Below are positions 37,339 through 45,985 of a DNA stretch of 64,000 bases, piece after piece. Each line of letters begins with the position of its first letter. Within the stretch, counting starts at the first letter, position 1. The stretch is from the NCBI RefSeq assembly GCF_900188105.1, contig NZ_FZNP01000005.1:186001-250000 (forward strand), given 5' to 3'. The notes beneath the pieces were generated by a model. That model did not search any database and was not told the DNA's origin. It worked only from the letters and a program-made list of their open reading frames with translations. The position numbers were made by a program, and so were the translations under genes. This DNA is from Actinomadura mexicana (GTDB lineage: Bacteria > Actinomycetota > Actinomycetes > Streptosporangiales > Streptosporangiaceae).

Positions 37339-38359
37339 CCTTCTCGATCAGGGCGAGCCGGCTCTTGTGGTCGCCCGCGATGGGGGCCACGTTGAGCGTC
37401 GTGACGCCGGACTCCTTCATCGCGGCGAGCCGCTCTCGGACGTGGCCCTCGGGGCCGATGAGGGACATCTTCTCCAGCAGCTCCTGCGGGACCTTCGCGG
37501 CGGCCTCGTCCTTCTTGCCGTCCAGGTACAGGTCCTGGATCTCCTCGGCCTCCTTCTCGTAGCCGTAGCGCCGCGCGAGGTCGTTGTAGAAGTTCCTGCC
37601 CTTGGCGCCCATGCCGCCGATGTAGAGGGCGGCCATCGGGCGGCCGAACTCCAGGAAGCCCGTCACGTCGTCGCCGATGGCCAGCGGGGACTGCCCGACC
37701 ACGTCGAGCTCGCCGAGCGCGGGGTCGCGCCTGGCCTTCCCGGCCGCGAGGGAGGCGCCCCACACGTCCGCCGCCTTCTCCGGCACGTAGAAGATCGGCT
37801 CCCAGCCGTTGGCGATCTCGGCGGTCAGCTCGACGTTCTTCGGGCCGATCGCGGCGACCATGATCGGGATTTCGGCGCGCACCGGGTGGTTGATGAGCTT
37901 GAGCGCCTTGCCGAGGCCGGTGCCCTGCCCCTCCGGCAGCGGCAGGTGGTAGTACCTGCCGTCGTGCTGCACCCGTTCGCGGCGCCACACCTTGCGGCAG
38001 ATCTCGATGATCTCCCGGGTGCGGCCGAGCGGCGCGGTGTAGGGCACCCCGTGGAAGCCCTCGATGACCTGCGGGCCGGACGCGCCGATGCCGAGCGTGA
38101 ACCGCCCGTCGGAGACGTAGTCCAGCCCGGCGGCGGTCTGGGCGATCGCGGTCGGGGTGCGTGAGTAGATGTTGAGGATGCCGGAGGCGATCTCCACCCG
38201 CTCGGTCCTGGCGGCGATGTAGCCCATCTGGCTCACCGCGTCGAAGCTGTAGGCCTCCGCGACGTAGACGATGTCGAGGCCGGCCTTCTCGTAGTCGGCG
38301 AGCTCCTCGACGGTCTCCTTGAAACCGCCCGAGTAGCTGAGCGCCATACCGATGCGCAT
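37313..38359 (-). CDS. LLM-class F420-dependent oxidoreductase
   Basis: This 348-residue TIM-barrel protein belongs to the luciferase-like monooxygenase family: MRIGMALSYSGGFKETVEELADYEKAGLDIVYVAEAYSFD at the N-terminus, ARTERVEIASGILNIYSRTP and GRFTLGIGASGPQVIEGFHG. Actinobacterial members with this N-terminus generally use coenzyme F420. The substrate is unknown. Next to it, 79 bases away on the same strand, is an enoyl-CoA hydratase-like gene, so both may serve one degradation pathway. Confidence 0.9.
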   Translation of the reverse strand: MRIGMALSYSGGFKETVEELADYEKAGLDIVYVAEAYSFDAVSQMGYIAARTERVEIASGILNIYSRTPTAIAQTAAGLDYVSDGRFTLGIGASGPQVIEGFHGVPYTAPLGRTREIIEICRKVWRRERVQHDGRYYHLPLPEGQGTGLGKALKLINHPVRAEIPIMVAAIGPKNVELTAEIANGWEPIFYVPEKAADVWGASLAAGKARRDPALGELDVVGQSPLAIGDDVTGFLEFGRPMAALYIGGMGAKGRNFYNDLARRYGYEKEAEEIQDLYLDGKKDEAAAKVPQELLEKMSLIGPEGHVRERLAAMKESGVTTLNVAPIAGDHKSRLALIEKVKEMAAGL

Positions 38360-38438
38360 GGTTCCCGCGCCCCTTCCTAAACCGAATCCGATTCCAGTCG
38401 AACGTAACCTACTCCGGGCCCGCGCCCGAGAGGAGGGG

Positions 38439-39104
38439 TCACGGCAGCGCGGGGCCGTTCAGCGCGTCCAGCGCCTGCCGGTACATCGCGGTGCGGATCG
38501 TCGCCACGCCCGGCCCGTTCTTGCTCGCCAGGGACGCCGCCCACTCCACGGCGGCGGGCAGCACCTCCTCCTCGGGCGCGACGCGCTGCACGATCCCGGC
38601 CTCGCGCGCCTCCTCCGCGGTGTAGCGGCGGCCGGTGAGCATCGCCTCGTGCGCGGTGGCCTTCGGCAGCCGCGACGTGATCAGCGCGTTCATCCCCGGG
38701 GTGAAGCTCATTCCGAGATCGACCTCCGGCAGGCAGAAGTAGCCGCGGCCGGCGCGCATGACGGCGAAGTCGTGGGCGAGGGCGAGCATGCCGCCGCCCG
38801 CGAAGGCGTGCCCGTTCAGCGCCGCGACCGTCGGCATCGGCAGGGACAGGACGCGCGCGTACAGGGCGTGCACGCGCCGCAGGTACTCCTCGAACCTGTC
38901 CTGGTTGGCGCCGAGCCAGTCCAGGTCGAGGCCGTTGGAGTAGAACTTGCCGGTGCCGACGGTGACGAGCGCGCCCGGGCCGTCGTTCTCGGCCACCGAG
39001 TCCAGGGCCCCCTCGACCGCGTCGAGGAAGCCGGGGCCGAACCGGTTCTCGCCCGCGTCGAACCGCAGGACGTACACGTCTCCGTCGCGCTGGAGGTCGA
39101 TCAC
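38439..39104 (-). CDS. enoyl-CoA hydratase/isomerase family protein
   Basis: This 221-residue crotonase-fold protein is slightly shorter than the usual 250-260. It has GTGKFYSNGLDLDWL (the oxyanion-hole region), NGHAFAGGGMLALAHDFAVM and LPEVDLGMSFTPGMNALI. Glu in the second catalytic loop is not at the classic hydratase position, so it may be an isomerase or a delta3,delta2-enoyl-CoA isomerase (ECI)-like enzyme. It is divergent from a TetR regulator and shares its palindrome-rich promoter region. Confidence 0.88.
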   Translation of the reverse strand: MIDLQRDGDVYVLRFDAGENRFGPGFLDAVEGALDSVAENDGPGALVTVGTGKFYSNGLDLDWLGANQDRFEEYLRRVHALYARVLSLPMPTVAALNGHAFAGGGMLALAHDFAVMRAGRGYFCLPEVDLGMSFTPGMNALITSRLPKATAHEAMLTGRRYTAEEAREAGIVQRVAPEEEVLPAAVEWAASLASKNGPGVATIRTAMYRQALDALNGPALP

Positions 39105-39190
39105 GAACGTCTCCTTCTTCCCTGCCCGGCCCCGTCCCGGAGTCCGCGCGCCGATCGCGTGCCTGAGCCGACCCTACTCGCGGGTACTAG

Positions 39191-39267
39191 CTATGACGTC
39201 CGACATAGCCAAAGTTCTCCATGACGGTCGTCATGGTCAACGCGAGGACCGTATGATGAATGTCATA
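39191..39267. promoter_or_regulatory. three related palindromes, likely TetR operators
   Basis: Three inverted repeats fill the 171-bp divergent gap. They are CTATGACGTCCGACATAG (39191-39208), CCATGACGGTCGTCATGG (39219-39236, perfect 8-base arms around GT) and TATGATGAATGTCATA (39252-39267). They share the form ATGAYG-NN-CRTCAT. The third ends nine bases before the tetR start. Control of both the tetR gene and the enoyl-CoA hydratase-like gene is likely. Confidence 0.75.
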
Positions 39268-39275
39268 ATCGGTCC

Positions 39276-39851
39276 ATGGGGACGGACAGCAGGGAACGCA
39301 TGGTGCGCAGCGCCGCCTACCTCTTCCGCGAGCGCGGCTACAGCGGCACCGGGTTCCGCGACGTCATCACGCACAGCGGCGCCCCGCGCGGGTCGATCTA
39401 CCACCACTTCCCCGGCGGCAAGGCGCAGCTCGCCGAGGAGGCCGTCCGCTACGCCGGCGAGTTCCTCAACGCCGGCATCCTCGCCGCCACCGAGGGCGGC
39501 GACGCCGCGTCCGCCGTGGACGCCTTCGTGGGCTGGTGGCGGCAGGTCCTGATCAAGAGCGAGTTCCGGGCCGGCTGCCCCGTCGTCGCCGTCACCGTCG
39601 AGTCCCACGACGACGCCCCGCAGCTCGCCGCGGCCGCCGCGGCGGCGTTCGGGCGCTGGCAGGACACCCTCGCCACCGGGCTCGGCAACGCCGGCGTCCC
39701 CGACGACCGCGCGTCCCGCCTGGCCCGCCTCATCGTCGCGGCCGTCGAGGGCGCCACCATCCTGTGCCGCGCCCACCGCGACGTCGCCCCGCTGGACGAC
39801 GTCGTCGCCGAGCTCAAGGACATGGCCCGCGGCGCGGCCGCGGAGGGCTGA
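39276..39851 (+). CDS. TetR/AcrR-family transcriptional regulator
   Basis: This 191-residue regulator has an N-terminal HTH of TetR type, RERMVRSAAYLFRERGYSGTGFRDVITHSGAPRGSIYHHFPGGKAQLAEEAV (about 6-57). The C-terminal ligand domain is helical, with GCPVVAVTVESHDDAPQL, a form seen in the TetR_C (LmrA/YxaF-like) group. It probably represses itself and the divergent fatty-acid or aromatic-catabolism-type gene through the palindromes next to its start. The inducer is unknown, perhaps an acyl-CoA. Confidence 0.93.
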   Translation: MGTDSRERMVRSAAYLFRERGYSGTGFRDVITHSGAPRGSIYHHFPGGKAQLAEEAVRYAGEFLNAGILAATEGGDAASAVDAFVGWWRQVLIKSEFRAGCPVVAVTVESHDDAPQLAAAAAAAFGRWQDTLATGLGNAGVPDDRASRLARLIVAAVEGATILCRAHRDVAPLDDVVAELKDMARGAAAEG

Positions 39852-39895
39852 AGCCTGTCTCGAACTGGCCTCGACCACACGCGCGAACGCGTGAC

Positions 39896-39937
39896 CTGCC
39901 TGGTGCGGCGAAGCCGGAGGCGAGCGGCACCGGGCAG
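39896..39937. terminator. imperfect hairpin between tetR and aroQ
   Basis: Arms CTGCCTGGTGC (39896-39906) and GCACCGGGCAG (39927-39937) pair at 10 of 11 positions around a 20-base loop. It lies in the 174-bp gap between convergent genes. AGCCTGT (39852-39858) and ACAGGCT (40021-40027) form an outer inverted pair at both ends of the gap. Confidence 0.4.
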
Positions 39938-40025
39938 ATCGCGAAGCGATGCCGCGTTCGCCCAGCCCCGGTCACGCAGCGAGCCGCCAGGCGAGCGAAG
40001 TGGGCCGGGACTGCGTGAACACAGG

Positions 40026-40469
40026 CTAGGAGTTCTCGGCGACCAGCTCGGCCACGGCCTGGAGGGCGAGGACGTAGGACAGGGTGCCGAAGCCGGCGAT
40101 GGTGCCGGTGGCGACGCCGGCGACGACGGAGTTGTGGCGGAACTCCTCGCGGGCGGCCGGGTTGGTGATGTGGACCTCGATGAGCGGGGCGGTGCGCTGG
40201 GCGACCGCGTCCCGCAGCGCGTAGGAGTAGTGCGTGAACGCGGCCGGGTTCAGCACGACGGGGACGCGCTCGTCGGCGGCCTCGTGCAGCCAGCGCATCA
40301 TCTCGGCCTCGTCGTCGGTCTGCCGGACCTCGACGTGCAGTTCGAGGCGGCGGCCGGCGTCGCGGCAGACGGCGACCAGGTCGTCGAAGCTGGCCCTCCC
40401 GTAGGTGTCGGGCTCGCGGACGCCGAGGCGGCGCAGGTTCGGACCGTTCAGGACGAGGACGCGGGTCAT
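40026..40469 (-). CDS. aroQ: type II 3-dehydroquinate dehydratase
   Basis: AroQ dehydrates 3-dehydroquinate to 3-dehydroshikimate in aromatic amino acid synthesis. The 147-residue product has VLVLNGPNLRRLGVREPDTYG (with the active-site Tyr), VVLNPAAFTHYSYALRDA and IEVHITNPAAREEFRHNS. The ATG at 40469 overlaps the aroB stop (ATGA). It closes the aroC-aroK-aroB-aroQ operon. Confidence 0.96.
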   Translation of the reverse strand: MTRVLVLNGPNLRRLGVREPDTYGRASFDDLVAVCRDAGRRLELHVEVRQTDDEAEMMRWLHEAADERVPVVLNPAAFTHYSYALRDAVAQRTAPLIEVHITNPAAREEFRHNSVVAGVATGTIAGFGTLSYVLALQAVAELVAENS

Positions 40470-41539
40470 CGGGCGATCTCCCGGTAGGCGGCGGCGAGCA
40501 GCTCCTCGTCCGGGCCCTCGAGGCGGCCCGGCTCGGCGATGCCGTCGAGGACGACGAACCGGAGCGTGGCGCCCCGCGACTTCTTGTCGATGGTCATGGT
40601 GGCGCGCAGGCCGGGCCAGTCGGCGGCGTAGGAGACGGGCAGGCCCACGGACGCAAGGACGTCCCGGTGCCGCTGGACGGCGTCGGCGGGCAGCCGCCCG
40701 GCGAGGCGGGACAGCTCGGCGGCGTACACCATGCCGATCGCGACGGCGTGGCCGTGGCGGAACCGGTAGTCCTCGTTCTTCTCGATGGCGTGCGCGAGGG
40801 TGTGGCCGTAGTTCAGGATCTCGCGGAGACCGCTCTCCCTCAGGTCGGCCGACACGACGCCGGCCTTGACCCGCACGGCCCGCTCGACCAGTTCGCGGGT
40901 GTGCGGGCCGTCGGGGGCCGCGGCGCCCTTCGGGTCGCTCTCGACCAGGGCGAGGATCTCCGGGTCGGCGATGAACCCGGCCTTGATGATCTCGGCGAGG
41001 CCGCTGACGTAGTCCTCGCGCGGCATCGTCACCAGCGTGGCCAGGTCGCACAGGACGCCGGCGGGCGGGTGGAACGCGCCGACGAGGTTCTTGCCCTCGG
41101 GGACGTTGATGCCGGTCTTGCCGCCGACCGCCGCGTCCACCATGCCGAGCAGCGTCGTCGGGACGAGCACCGCCCGCACGCCGCGCAGCCACGAGGCCGC
41201 CGCGAAACCGGCGAGGTCGGTGGTGGCGCCGCCGCCGACGCCGACGACGACGTCCGTCCGGGTCATGCCGAGGCGGGCGAACGACGACCACAGCCCGGCC
41301 AGGACGCCGACCTCCTTGGCGGCCTCGCCGTCCGGGACGGGCAGCGCGTGCACGGCGTACCCGGCCTCGCCGAGCGCCCCGCACACGGGGCGGGCGATCT
41401 CCGGCAGCCCCTGCGCGTGGACTACGGCGACGGTCCGGGCCCGGTCTCCGATCATGGCGGGCAGTTCACCGAGGACGCCCGTCCCGATGACGACGTCGTA
41501 GGGGTCGGCGCCGCCGACGTGCACCCGCGCCGGCGTCAC
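40466..41539 (-). CDS. aroB: 3-dehydroquinate synthase
   Basis: AroB converts DAHP to 3-dehydroquinate using NAD and a divalent metal. The 357-residue product has VVGVGGGATTDLAGFAAA, PTTLLGMVDAAVGGKTGIN, metal-site SGLAEIIKAGF and NYGHTLAHAIE, and IDKKSRGATLRFV. The GTG overlaps the aroK stop (GTGA). Confidence 0.96.
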   Translation of the reverse strand: MTPARVHVGGADPYDVVIGTGVLGELPAMIGDRARTVAVVHAQGLPEIARPVCGALGEAGYAVHALPVPDGEAAKEVGVLAGLWSSFARLGMTRTDVVVGVGGGATTDLAGFAAASWLRGVRAVLVPTTLLGMVDAAVGGKTGINVPEGKNLVGAFHPPAGVLCDLATLVTMPREDYVSGLAEIIKAGFIADPEILALVESDPKGAAAPDGPHTRELVERAVRVKAGVVSADLRESGLREILNYGHTLAHAIEKNEDYRFRHGHAVAIGMVYAAELSRLAGRLPADAVQRHRDVLASVGLPVSYAADWPGLRATMTIDKKSRGATLRFVVLDGIAEPGRLEGPDEELLAAAYREIAR

Positions 41540-42045
41540 GCGTCCCCCTCCAGGGCCTTCACGACCTCTTCGACGATGTCGGCGGGCTCGCGGCCGTCGG
41601 TGTCGACGTGCACCGCGCCGAGCCGCTCGTAGATCGGGAGCCGCTCCTCCAGGAGCTTGCGCATCTGGCTGCGCGGGTTCAGCACGAGCAGCGGCCGCGC
41701 CGACGCCAGGCCGACCCGCTTGATCGCCTCCGCCAGGCCGACCCGCAGGTAGATCACGGTGTGCCCGGCGAGCAGGTCCTGCGTCTCGGCCGCGAGGACG
41801 GCGCCGCCGCCGAGCGAGACGACGCCCTCGTGCCCGGCCAGCGCCTCGGCGACGGCGGCGCGCTCCAGCTCGCGGAAGCGCTCCTCGCCGTCGTCGATGA
41901 AGATCTCGCCGATCGGCTTGCCCACCGCCCGTTCGACGTCGGCGTCGGTGTCGCGCAGCGTGACGCCGAGACGGTCGGCGAGCGCGCCGCCGATCGTGGA
42001 CTTGCCCGAGCCGGGCGGCCCGATGATGACTGCCTTCGGTCGCAT
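41536..42045 (-). CDS. aroK: shikimate kinase
   Basis: AroK phosphorylates shikimate with ATP. The 169-residue product has the P-loop IIGPPGSGKSTIGGAL, the shikimate-site RDTDADVE, GEERFRELE and VVSLGGGAVL motifs, and RPLL with the lid Arg. The ATG at 42045 is given; a GTG four codons upstream (42057) overlaps the aroC stop as GTGA, like other junctions here, and is equally plausible. Confidence 0.94.
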   Translation of the reverse strand: MRPKAVIIGPPGSGKSTIGGALADRLGVTLRDTDADVERAVGKPIGEIFIDDGEERFRELERAAVAEALAGHEGVVSLGGGAVLAAETQDLLAGHTVIYLRVGLAEAIKRVGLASARPLLVLNPRSQMRKLLEERLPIYERLGAVHVDTDGREPADIVEEVVKALEGDA

Positions 42046-42053
42046 GGCACCGC

Positions 42054-43232
42054 TCACTTGATCGTCAGAGAGGACAGGTATCCGCGCAGGTTGCGGGCGG
42101 TCTCCTCGGCGGAGTCGCCGCCGAACTTCTCCAGCGCCGCGTCCGCGAGGACGAGCGCGACCATCGCCTCGGCGACCACCCCGGCGGCCGGGACGGCCGT
42201 CACGTCGCTGCGCTGGTTGATCGCCTTGGCGGGCTCGCCGGTCGTGACGTCGATCGTGTCGAGCCGCCGCGGGACGGTCGAGATCGGCTTCATCGCGGCG
42301 CGCACCCGCAGCACCTCGCCGGTGGTCATGCCGCCCTCGACGCCGCCGGCCCGGTTGGTGCGGCGGCGGATCCCGCCCGGGGTCGCGTCGATCTCGTCGT
42401 GCGCCCGCGAGCCGGGCCGCCGCGCGGTGGTGAACCCGTCGCCGAGCTCCACGCCCTTGATCGCCTGGATGCCCATGAGGATGCCGGCGAGCCGGGAGTC
42501 CAGGCGCCGGTCCCAGTGGACGTGGCTGCCGAGGCCGGGCGGGAGCCCGTAGGCGACGACCTCCACCACGCCGCCGAGGGTGTCGCCGGCCTTCTTGGTC
42601 TCGTCGATGTGCGCGACCATCCGCGCCGACGCCTCGTCGTCGAAGCAGCGCACCGGGCTCTGGTCGACCCGCGCCAGGTCGCCGGGCTCCGGCAGGACGC
42701 CCTCGGGGGCCTCGACCTCGCCCAGCGCGATCACGTGGCTCAGGACGTCCACGCCGAGGGCCTGCTGGAGGAACGCCTTGGCGACGGTGCCGAGCGCGAC
42801 CCGCGCGGCCGTCTCGCGCGCGCTCGCCCGCTCCAGGACGGGCCGGGCGTCGTCGAAGCCGTACTTCTGCATGCCGACCAGGTCGGCGTGGCCGGGCCTC
42901 GGCTGCGACAGCGGGGCGTTCCTGGCCTGGGCCGCGAGGACGTCGGCGTCCACGGGGTCGGCCGACATGACCGTCTCCCACTTGGGCCATTCGGTGTTGC
43001 CGACCTCGATCGCGACCGGCCCGCCGAGCGTCACCCCGTGCCGGACGCCGCCGACGATCGTGACCTGGTCCTGCTCGAACTTCATCCGGGCGCCCCGCCC
43101 GTGGCCGAGCCTGCGGCGGCGCAGCTCCTCGGCGATGTCGCCCGAGGTCACGCGCACACCGGCCGGCAGCCCCTCCACGATCGCGGTCAGGGCCGGGCCA
43201 TGGGACTCCCCCGCGGTCAACCATCGCAGCAT
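42054..43232 (-). CDS. aroC: chorismate synthase
   Basis: AroC makes chorismate from EPSP using reduced FMN. The 392-residue product begins [25 protein letters not shown], with [31 protein letters not shown] and [14 protein letters not shown], the signature motifs. The open frame is longer upstream, but the family N-terminus fixes the ATG at 43232. It heads the shikimate operon and is divergent from a DUF2332 gene. Confidence 0.96.
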   Translation of the reverse strand: MLRWLTAGESHGPALTAIVEGLPAGVRVTSGDIAEELRRRRLGHGRGARMKFEQDQVTIVGGVRHGVTLGGPVAIEVGNTEWPKWETVMSADPVDADVLAAQARNAPLSQPRPGHADLVGMQKYGFDDARPVLERASARETAARVALGTVAKAFLQQALGVDVLSHVIALGEVEAPEGVLPEPGDLARVDQSPVRCFDDEASARMVAHIDETKKAGDTLGGVVEVVAYGLPPGLGSHVHWDRRLDSRLAGILMGIQAIKGVELGDGFTTARRPGSRAHDEIDATPGGIRRRTNRAGGVEGGMTTGEVLRVRAAMKPISTVPRRLDTIDVTTGEPAKAINQRSDVTAVPAAGVVAEAMVALVLADAALEKFGGDSAEETARNLRGYLSSLTIK

Positions 43233-43308
43233 GGGACGAATCCTATTGACTGCGCGCACCCGCCCGTGACGGCGTCCAGCATCTGAGAGGCTCGTCGCGG
43301 AGGTGGCG

Positions 43309-44370
43309 ATGAGGAGAACCGGTGCGGAGAAGGCCGAGACGAAGCGTGCGCTGCTGGCCCAGGCGCGGGCATCCGCGCAGCTGGGGTCGCCGATGTACGC
43401 CGAGCTGCTCACGCGGGCGGCGGACGATCCGGGCAGGGCCGTGACGGGGGTGCTCGGGGAGCGCACGGGGAGCGGCTACATCCTGGGCATGCTGGGGACG
43501 GTGCACCGGCTCGTCCTCGCGGGACGGGCGCCGGACCTGGCCGCCCACTACCCGACCGCCGGCGGGACGGAGGATCCGCTGGAAGCCTGGCCCGCGTTCC
43601 GGGACGTGCTGGCCGAGCACGCGGACGAGATCCGCGAGGGCCTCCTCGACCCGCCGCAGACCAACGAGGTCGGGCGGGCGGCGCCGCTCGTCGGCGGACT
43701 CTGCACGGTCGCGGACGCCTGCCGCCCCGCGCGTACCGCGCCCGAGTCCCTGCCGATCAGGCTGCTGGAGATCGGGGCCAGCGCGGGCCTGAACCTGCGC
43801 GCCGACCGCTTCCGGTTCCTGCACGAGAGCGGCGCCTACGGGCCGGAGTCGCCGGTCGTCCTGCCGGACGCCTGGCGGGGGCTCCCCCCGGTGGGGGCGC
43901 CGCTCGCCATCACCGAGCGGCGGGGATGCGACCCGAACCCGCTCGACACGACCTCGCCCGCCGGGCGGCAGCGGCTCCTGTCGTACGTGTGGCCCGACCA
44001 GGCGGCGCGGGTGGCGCGGCTGCGGGCGGCCTTCGAGGTCGCCGCGCGGGTCCCCGCGACGGTCGTGAAGGCCGGCGCGGCGGACTTCCTGGAGGGGCTG
44101 GCCCCAGAGCAGGGCGTCGCCACGGTCGTGTGGCACTCGACGATGCGCGCGTACATGTCGCAGGACGAGGCCGCGAGCGTCGACCGGAGCATCGAGCGGG
44201 CCGGGGCGGCGGCCACCCCCGACGCGCCCGTGGCGCACCTGTCGTTCGAGGGGCGCGACGCCTCGCGGCTCCACGTCCTGCACGTCGTGACGCTGCGGCT
44301 GTGGCCGGGCGGGGAACCGGTGATCCTCGGCGAGGGCCCGTCCCACGGCCTGCCCACCACCTGGTTCTAG
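43309..44370 (+). CDS. DUF2332 family protein
   Basis: This 353-residue protein matches the DUF2332 family: [19 protein letters not shown] near the N-terminus, [33 protein letters not shown] (methyltransferase-like glycine motif) and [14 protein letters not shown]. The fold looks like a SAM-dependent methyltransferase, but activity is not established. GGAGG five bases before ATG at 43309 favours this start over a GTG two codons earlier. Confidence 0.88.
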   Translation: MRRTGAEKAETKRALLAQARASAQLGSPMYAELLTRAADDPGRAVTGVLGERTGSGYILGMLGTVHRLVLAGRAPDLAAHYPTAGGTEDPLEAWPAFRDVLAEHADEIREGLLDPPQTNEVGRAAPLVGGLCTVADACRPARTAPESLPIRLLEIGASAGLNLRADRFRFLHESGAYGPESPVVLPDAWRGLPPVGAPLAITERRGCDPNPLDTTSPAGRQRLLSYVWPDQAARVARLRAAFEVAARVPATVVKAGAADFLEGLAPEQGVATVVWHSTMRAYMSQDEAASVDRSIERAGAAATPDAPVAHLSFEGRDASRLHVLHVVTLRLWPGGEPVILGEGPSHGLPTTWF

Positions 44371-44392
44371 CCGCCGCGCCCTCGGCCGGGTG

Positions 44393-45145
44393 TCAGGACC
44401 GCCCGAGTCCGCGGTCGATCGCGACCCGCACGGGGGACGACGGCGGAAGCGGCCCCGCCGGGAACAGGGGCGGCTGCGCCATGAACCGGGGGGTGGTGCC
44501 CCGGTGCGCCTGCGCTGCGTGCACCAGGAACGGATGGCACAGGTACACGTCGCCCGCCCGCCCCGTGGCGGAGGCGAGCGGGCGGTGCTCGGTCGCCGGG
44601 ACGGCCTTGGCCGCAAGGTCCATGAACGCGAGGCCCGCCTCCCCCGCGGGCTCCAGGATCGGCGGGACGTCCAGGTGGGAGCCGACGCGGATGCGGGTCG
44701 GCCCGTCGTCCTCCCCCACGTCGGAGAACAGGAACAGCATCAGCAGCGCCCGGCCCTTCGACGCGACGTTCACCCGGTAGGACATGAAGTCGGCCGGATC
44801 GTCGCCGGGGAAGCTCGCGTCGATGTGCCAGCCGTCGTCTCCGGGCGGCTGATCGCTGGGGAACCGCACCGGGAACGTGCCGAGGCCGCCGCGCGGCAGC
44901 CAGGCGCCCTTCCCGACGACGGCGTCGAACGCGGCGCGCAAGGGGCCGGTGTTCGCGGCTGCTCGGAACGGCTCCTCGGCGTGGTCGCCGAGGAGCACGA
45001 CCGGGCGCGTCCACGTCGCGGGATCGTCGGGGTCGCAGCCGGTGTCGCGCCACAGGATGTCGCGGCAGGCGGCGGCCGACTCCCGGGAGAACGCCTGTTC
45101 CACCCGGACGTACCCGCGAGCGAGGAAGGAGTCGACGTCGATCAT
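44393..45145 (-). CDS. phytanoyl-CoA dioxygenase (PhyH)-like Fe(II)/2OG oxygenase
   Basis: This 250-residue protein starts MIDVDSFLARGYVRVEQAFS, typical of PhyH-like enzymes. The metal triad is visible as HID in DDGWHIDASFPGD and the distal His in GDVYLCHPFLVHAAQAHRG. Such enzymes hydroxylate or halogenate small molecules, but the substrate here is unknown. The frame extends nine codons upstream, but the ATG at 45145 fits the family. It ends 22 bases from the convergent DUF2332 gene. Confidence 0.88.
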   Translation of the reverse strand: MIDVDSFLARGYVRVEQAFSRESAAACRDILWRDTGCDPDDPATWTRPVVLLGDHAEEPFRAAANTGPLRAAFDAVVGKGAWLPRGGLGTFPVRFPSDQPPGDDGWHIDASFPGDDPADFMSYRVNVASKGRALLMLFLFSDVGEDDGPTRIRVGSHLDVPPILEPAGEAGLAFMDLAAKAVPATEHRPLASATGRAGDVYLCHPFLVHAAQAHRGTTPRFMAQPPLFPAGPLPPSSPVRVAIDRGLGRS

Positions 45146-45218
45146 GGCGCCAGTGTCGCAGAGCCGCCGCAATGGACACCAGCGATTTACCGCCCCCCCC
45201 GGCTCACCCGCCCGGGGG

Positions 45219-45944
45219 CTACCTGCGGAGCACGTTCAGTTCGACGCCGCCGACGATCCGGCCGCGCAGCAGCTCGGCGAGGCGGTCGGAGACCCGCTGG
45301 ACGGTGCCGCGCTCGTCGTGCCCGGGGACGACGGCGAACCGGACGGCGATCTCCGCGGAGGTGCCCTCGACGACGCGGACGCCGCTGACGGAGGGGTCGG
45401 AGCCGAACGCGGCCTCGACCACGGCGAGGATGTCGGGGTCCTCGTGGGGCGGCGGAACGGGGCGGCCGTCGGCGAGCAGGTGCAGGCGCAGCCCGTCCAC
45501 GGCGAACGGGACCGGACCCGCCACGTCCACGACCAGGGCGTCCGCGCCCTCGTCGAGGGCGGCGCGGCAGGCGTCGCCGGCCCGCACCGCGACGGGGCGG
45601 GCGTCGGCGCGCCACGCCTTCATCGTCTCGGTGCAGGTGAAGCCGAGGACGCCGCGCCGCCCGTCGTCGCCGATCAGGGTGGGCAGCGCCATGTCGCTCG
45701 ACTTCTCCCGCCGCAGCTCTCCGGGGGCGGCGGGCTCCTCCTCGGTGAGGACGGCGACGACCGGCACCAGCAGCCGCGCGCCCTGGAGCCGCCGCAGCAC
45801 CGTGTGGACGCCGACGCGGCCGGACGCGTACCCGGCGAGCGCCTCGCACAACCGGGGATCGGCGCTTCCGTCGTCCCCGGGGAACTGCGGTTCGGGAATG
45901 GTCAGTCCGGACACGCCAGGAAGGCTATAACCTCCGGCGCCCAC
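45219..45944 (-). CDS. SseB N-terminal-domain protein
   Basis: This 241-residue protein has an SseB-like domain: LCEALAGYASGRVGVHTVLRRLQGARLLVPVVAVL, then SSDMALPTLIGDDGRRGVLGFTCTETMKAWRADARPV. The C-terminal region (about 165-240) resembles the second half of actinobacterial SseB-like proteins. The role is unknown. The start is uncertain: the GTG at 45944 has a GGAG about ten bases upstream, while a GTG ten codons later lacks a good site. Confidence 0.8.
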   Translation of the reverse strand: MGAGGYSLPGVSGLTIPEPQFPGDDGSADPRLCEALAGYASGRVGVHTVLRRLQGARLLVPVVAVLTEEEPAAPGELRREKSSDMALPTLIGDDGRRGVLGFTCTETMKAWRADARPVAVRAGDACRAALDEGADALVVDVAGPVPFAVDGLRLHLLADGRPVPPPHEDPDILAVVEAAFGSDPSVSGVRVVEGTSAEIAVRFAVVPGHDERGTVQRVSDRLAELLRGRIVGGVELNVLRR

Positions 45945-45985
45945 AAGGGGCTACTCCACGGATACTCTCCGCGTCCCCGGCGCCC

